Assembly: GCA_956465555.1 (NCBI GenBank)
Contig: OY101115.1
Coordinates: 1,240,001-1,304,000, forward strand
DNA length: 64,000 bases
Source of the DNA: Nitzschia sp. pyKryTriq1
Taxonomy: Eukaryota > Bacillariophyta > Bacillariophyceae > Bacillariales > Bacillariaceae
Reading direction: 5' to 3'
Made by a program: the position numbers and the translations under genes. This document shows, piece by piece, positions 62,256 to 64,000 of the stretch. The notes under the pieces are model-generated. The model did no database searches. It worked only from the letters and a program-made list of their open reading frames with translations, and was not told where the DNA came from. How positions within the stretch are numbered: position 1 is the first letter of the stretch; each line of letters begins with the position of its first letter.

Positions 62256-64000
62256 ATGAACAACGACGAAGAATGTCAAATACAGCCACTCATGGAACTG
62301 AGCCAAGACTGTATTGTGGAGTGGAATGAGAGTCAAGATGCTGGTCGTTCTGTATCATCCGAAACGACGACTCCAATGTCAGAGAGAGGTCGAGGAATCT
62401 CACCGACTTCATCAAAGAGCAACGAGCGTCGCGAACGCCGATCGATTGGGTTGGAAGAAGTCCGCCGCAAACTCGAGGAACAAAGCGGAAGGAAGCATCG
62501 TGGTCGTGGAGACAGGAAGACGATGCGATCTAGAAATGTATCTGGAGAAGAAGAAATCGATGCCATCTTTGATCTACTGAAACAGGACGACGAAGGACTG
62601 ATGGGAACTTCTCCGACAAAGGCAGCGACTCAACGTATCGGAAATCGACGCACCGAACCGTTGGATTCTTACCGGAGTCGACCAGTAGTCCGTTCTCTGG
62701 CCTCTAGGCGTCGAAGACGGCAACGGGAGGGAGTCCCTGTCAGCAACAAAAAGAAGCATATCGAACGACCAGGGAACGAAGAGGCTGGCGGTGCGACTGG
62801 ACAGCAGTGCAAAACTCCTCCGCCCAACGTTACCGTTGGAGCCTTTGACAGTCTCCTAAAGCAACTAACTACGCGACAGTCGGCTGAACGTGACGTTCCA
62901 ATACCGAGTTTAGATAAGGAGAATCCTAGTCCTTTGGCAATTTCTGCCAAGTGTCCACCAAACCCTGCAACTACCACTACTACTATCAATCAGAGGACGA
63001 GACCCGAACCAGCTCTGAAAGGTTTGACAACCGAATCATTGGTGTCTTCCAAGCCAACTCTCAGCGATTCGCGGTAAGTAGGAATGTCTGATCTATCAAC
63101 ATATTGTGCATCATCATCATCCATATCTCACACTTTTTCGTCCCGGTACAGACCTCCCCGTCCAGCAGCTCTATCTTCTCGCCCTGTGCCATCTACCACG
63201 TCGGCTTCTTCCGTCCTGGTCCAGGTGATCCGACCCAGACCTCCAACCGATCCACCATGCTCTGCCGACAAGTATCCCAATCCTTCAAGTGTTTCTCCTC
63301 CTCCCCAGCAAACGAAATCAAACGTCTCCGCCGCTGATGATAACGACGATGAATTCGGGGACTTTGATTTCGACGACGTTGATATGTCATGCTTGGATTC
63401 CCTTTTATCAGCTAAATCTTCTCAGCAAATTATCCACTCCCATCCTTCGTTTGACCGGAGAACATGCAATAGTGACGCGAATTTGAACGCAAATGCAATG
63501 AAACCGTCACCGAGAATACTGCAAGAGAGACCGACGGCGCCATCCAGTGCACCAGCAGCAAAGATGAAATCGGAAGGAACGTCGTCGGTACCTGTGCTCA
63601 GTCAACAGGTGATTGTCGAGGATGAGTTTGGAGAATTTCCCGACTTTGACTTTGATATGATTGATCAAGCCATTGCTACGAGAGGAGATTCCCTTCCGCT
63701 GTCTGGAGAAGTCAAGAGTTATAATGACCCTTTGACCAATGATATTGTCAAGAACGAGAGAAGCTATTCGACCGATCCATCCGGCCTCTCCTATATCAAG
63801 TTTTCCCGATACAAGATTTTGGGCATCGAAGAAGACCAAATGAACTTTCGGAAGACATTACTTGTTGCTTCGTGGACAGAAAAGATGCTTCGGGATGAAG
63901 AAGAGGAAACCAAGATTCACAGGAATTGTCAAGTCAAGGTCATATCTGGCGACTCGAATGTATCCGCACGATCGGATGACCTCTTGCCCCGTAATACGAA
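62256..64000 (+). CDS. DNA2: DNA2-like replication helicase/nuclease, 5' part (continues past window)
   Basis: Exon 1 is 62256-63073 and exon 2 runs from 63152 to the right edge (intron 78 bp, GT-AG). The N-terminal region is basic and disordered, with EEEIDAIFDLLKQDD and VGAFDSLLKQLTTRQ. Exon 2 carries two similar acidic motifs: DEFGDFDFDDVDMSCLDSLL and DEFGEFPDFDFDMIDQAI. The last part (FSRYKILGIEEDQMNFRKTL, then LLVASWTEKML) resembles the OB-like start of DNA2, where RFLVLEV is followed by a W-containing strand. The nuclease and helicase domains lie outside the window, so the assignment rests on the N-terminal pattern only. Confidence 0.55.

Noticed and set aside
1-64000. tRNA and rRNA genes
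   Set aside because: No cloverleaf with A and B boxes and no rRNA-like stretch was found by eye. A covariance-model scan would be needed to exclude them.

Overview
The window looks like nuclear DNA of a photosynthetic stramenopile, most likely a diatom. Genes are compact. Introns are absent or few, 68-105 bp long, with GT-AG ends. Several proteins begin with a signal peptide followed by an A-F-type plastid cleavage motif (parvulin AFSP, heme oxygenase AFSV, CSP41-like AAFNV). Serine/acid-rich disordered proteins are abundant. No sequence search was possible, so the exact species is open.

Layout. 0-12 kb: a divergent pair of related secreted/membrane proteins, a plastid parvulin isomerase, an organellar HU/IHF-type DNA-binding protein, a KAR5/GEX1-like nuclear-fusion protein, an unrecognised 369-residue protein and a short LTR-retrotransposon remnant. 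12-19 kb: plastid heme oxygenase, M20 dipeptidase (five exons), a TVP38/TMEM64 (VTT) membrane protein (four exons) and a secreted protein with a degenerate EF-hand. 19.7-31.4 kb: two near-identical HtrL/YibB-type type II membrane proteins in inverted orientation, enclosing a CSP41-like NAD-epimerase-fold protein, PRMT5, 7-dehydrocholesterol reductase and a tandem-domain protein kinase. 31.8-33.6 kb: a DASH-type cryptochrome. 34-45 kb: four neighbouring serine-rich, largely disordered proteins, two of which share a short leucine-proline-serine-leucine motif. 44.9-48.1 kb: satellite-like repeats with an orphan exon. 48-62 kb: TGS1 (cap hypermethylase), a membrane-anchored GH35 beta-galactosidase, a possible Golgi glycosyltransferase, an AP2-like small protein, an MFS transporter, an unexplained ORF and the nucleolar factor ESF1. 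62.2 kb to the right edge: the 5' part of a gene that fits DNA2 helicase-nuclease.

Functional themes are RNA maturation (PRMT5, TGS1, ESF1), plastid biology (heme oxygenase, CSP41, parvulin), glycan work in the secretory pathway (HtrL pair, GH35, glycosyltransferase), sterol synthesis and light sensing. These are single housekeeping genes side by side, not an operon-like system. The most unusual genome-level signal is the palindromic octamer TACCGGTA. It occurs more than 30 times between genes (about one expected) and I did not find it inside any assigned exon.
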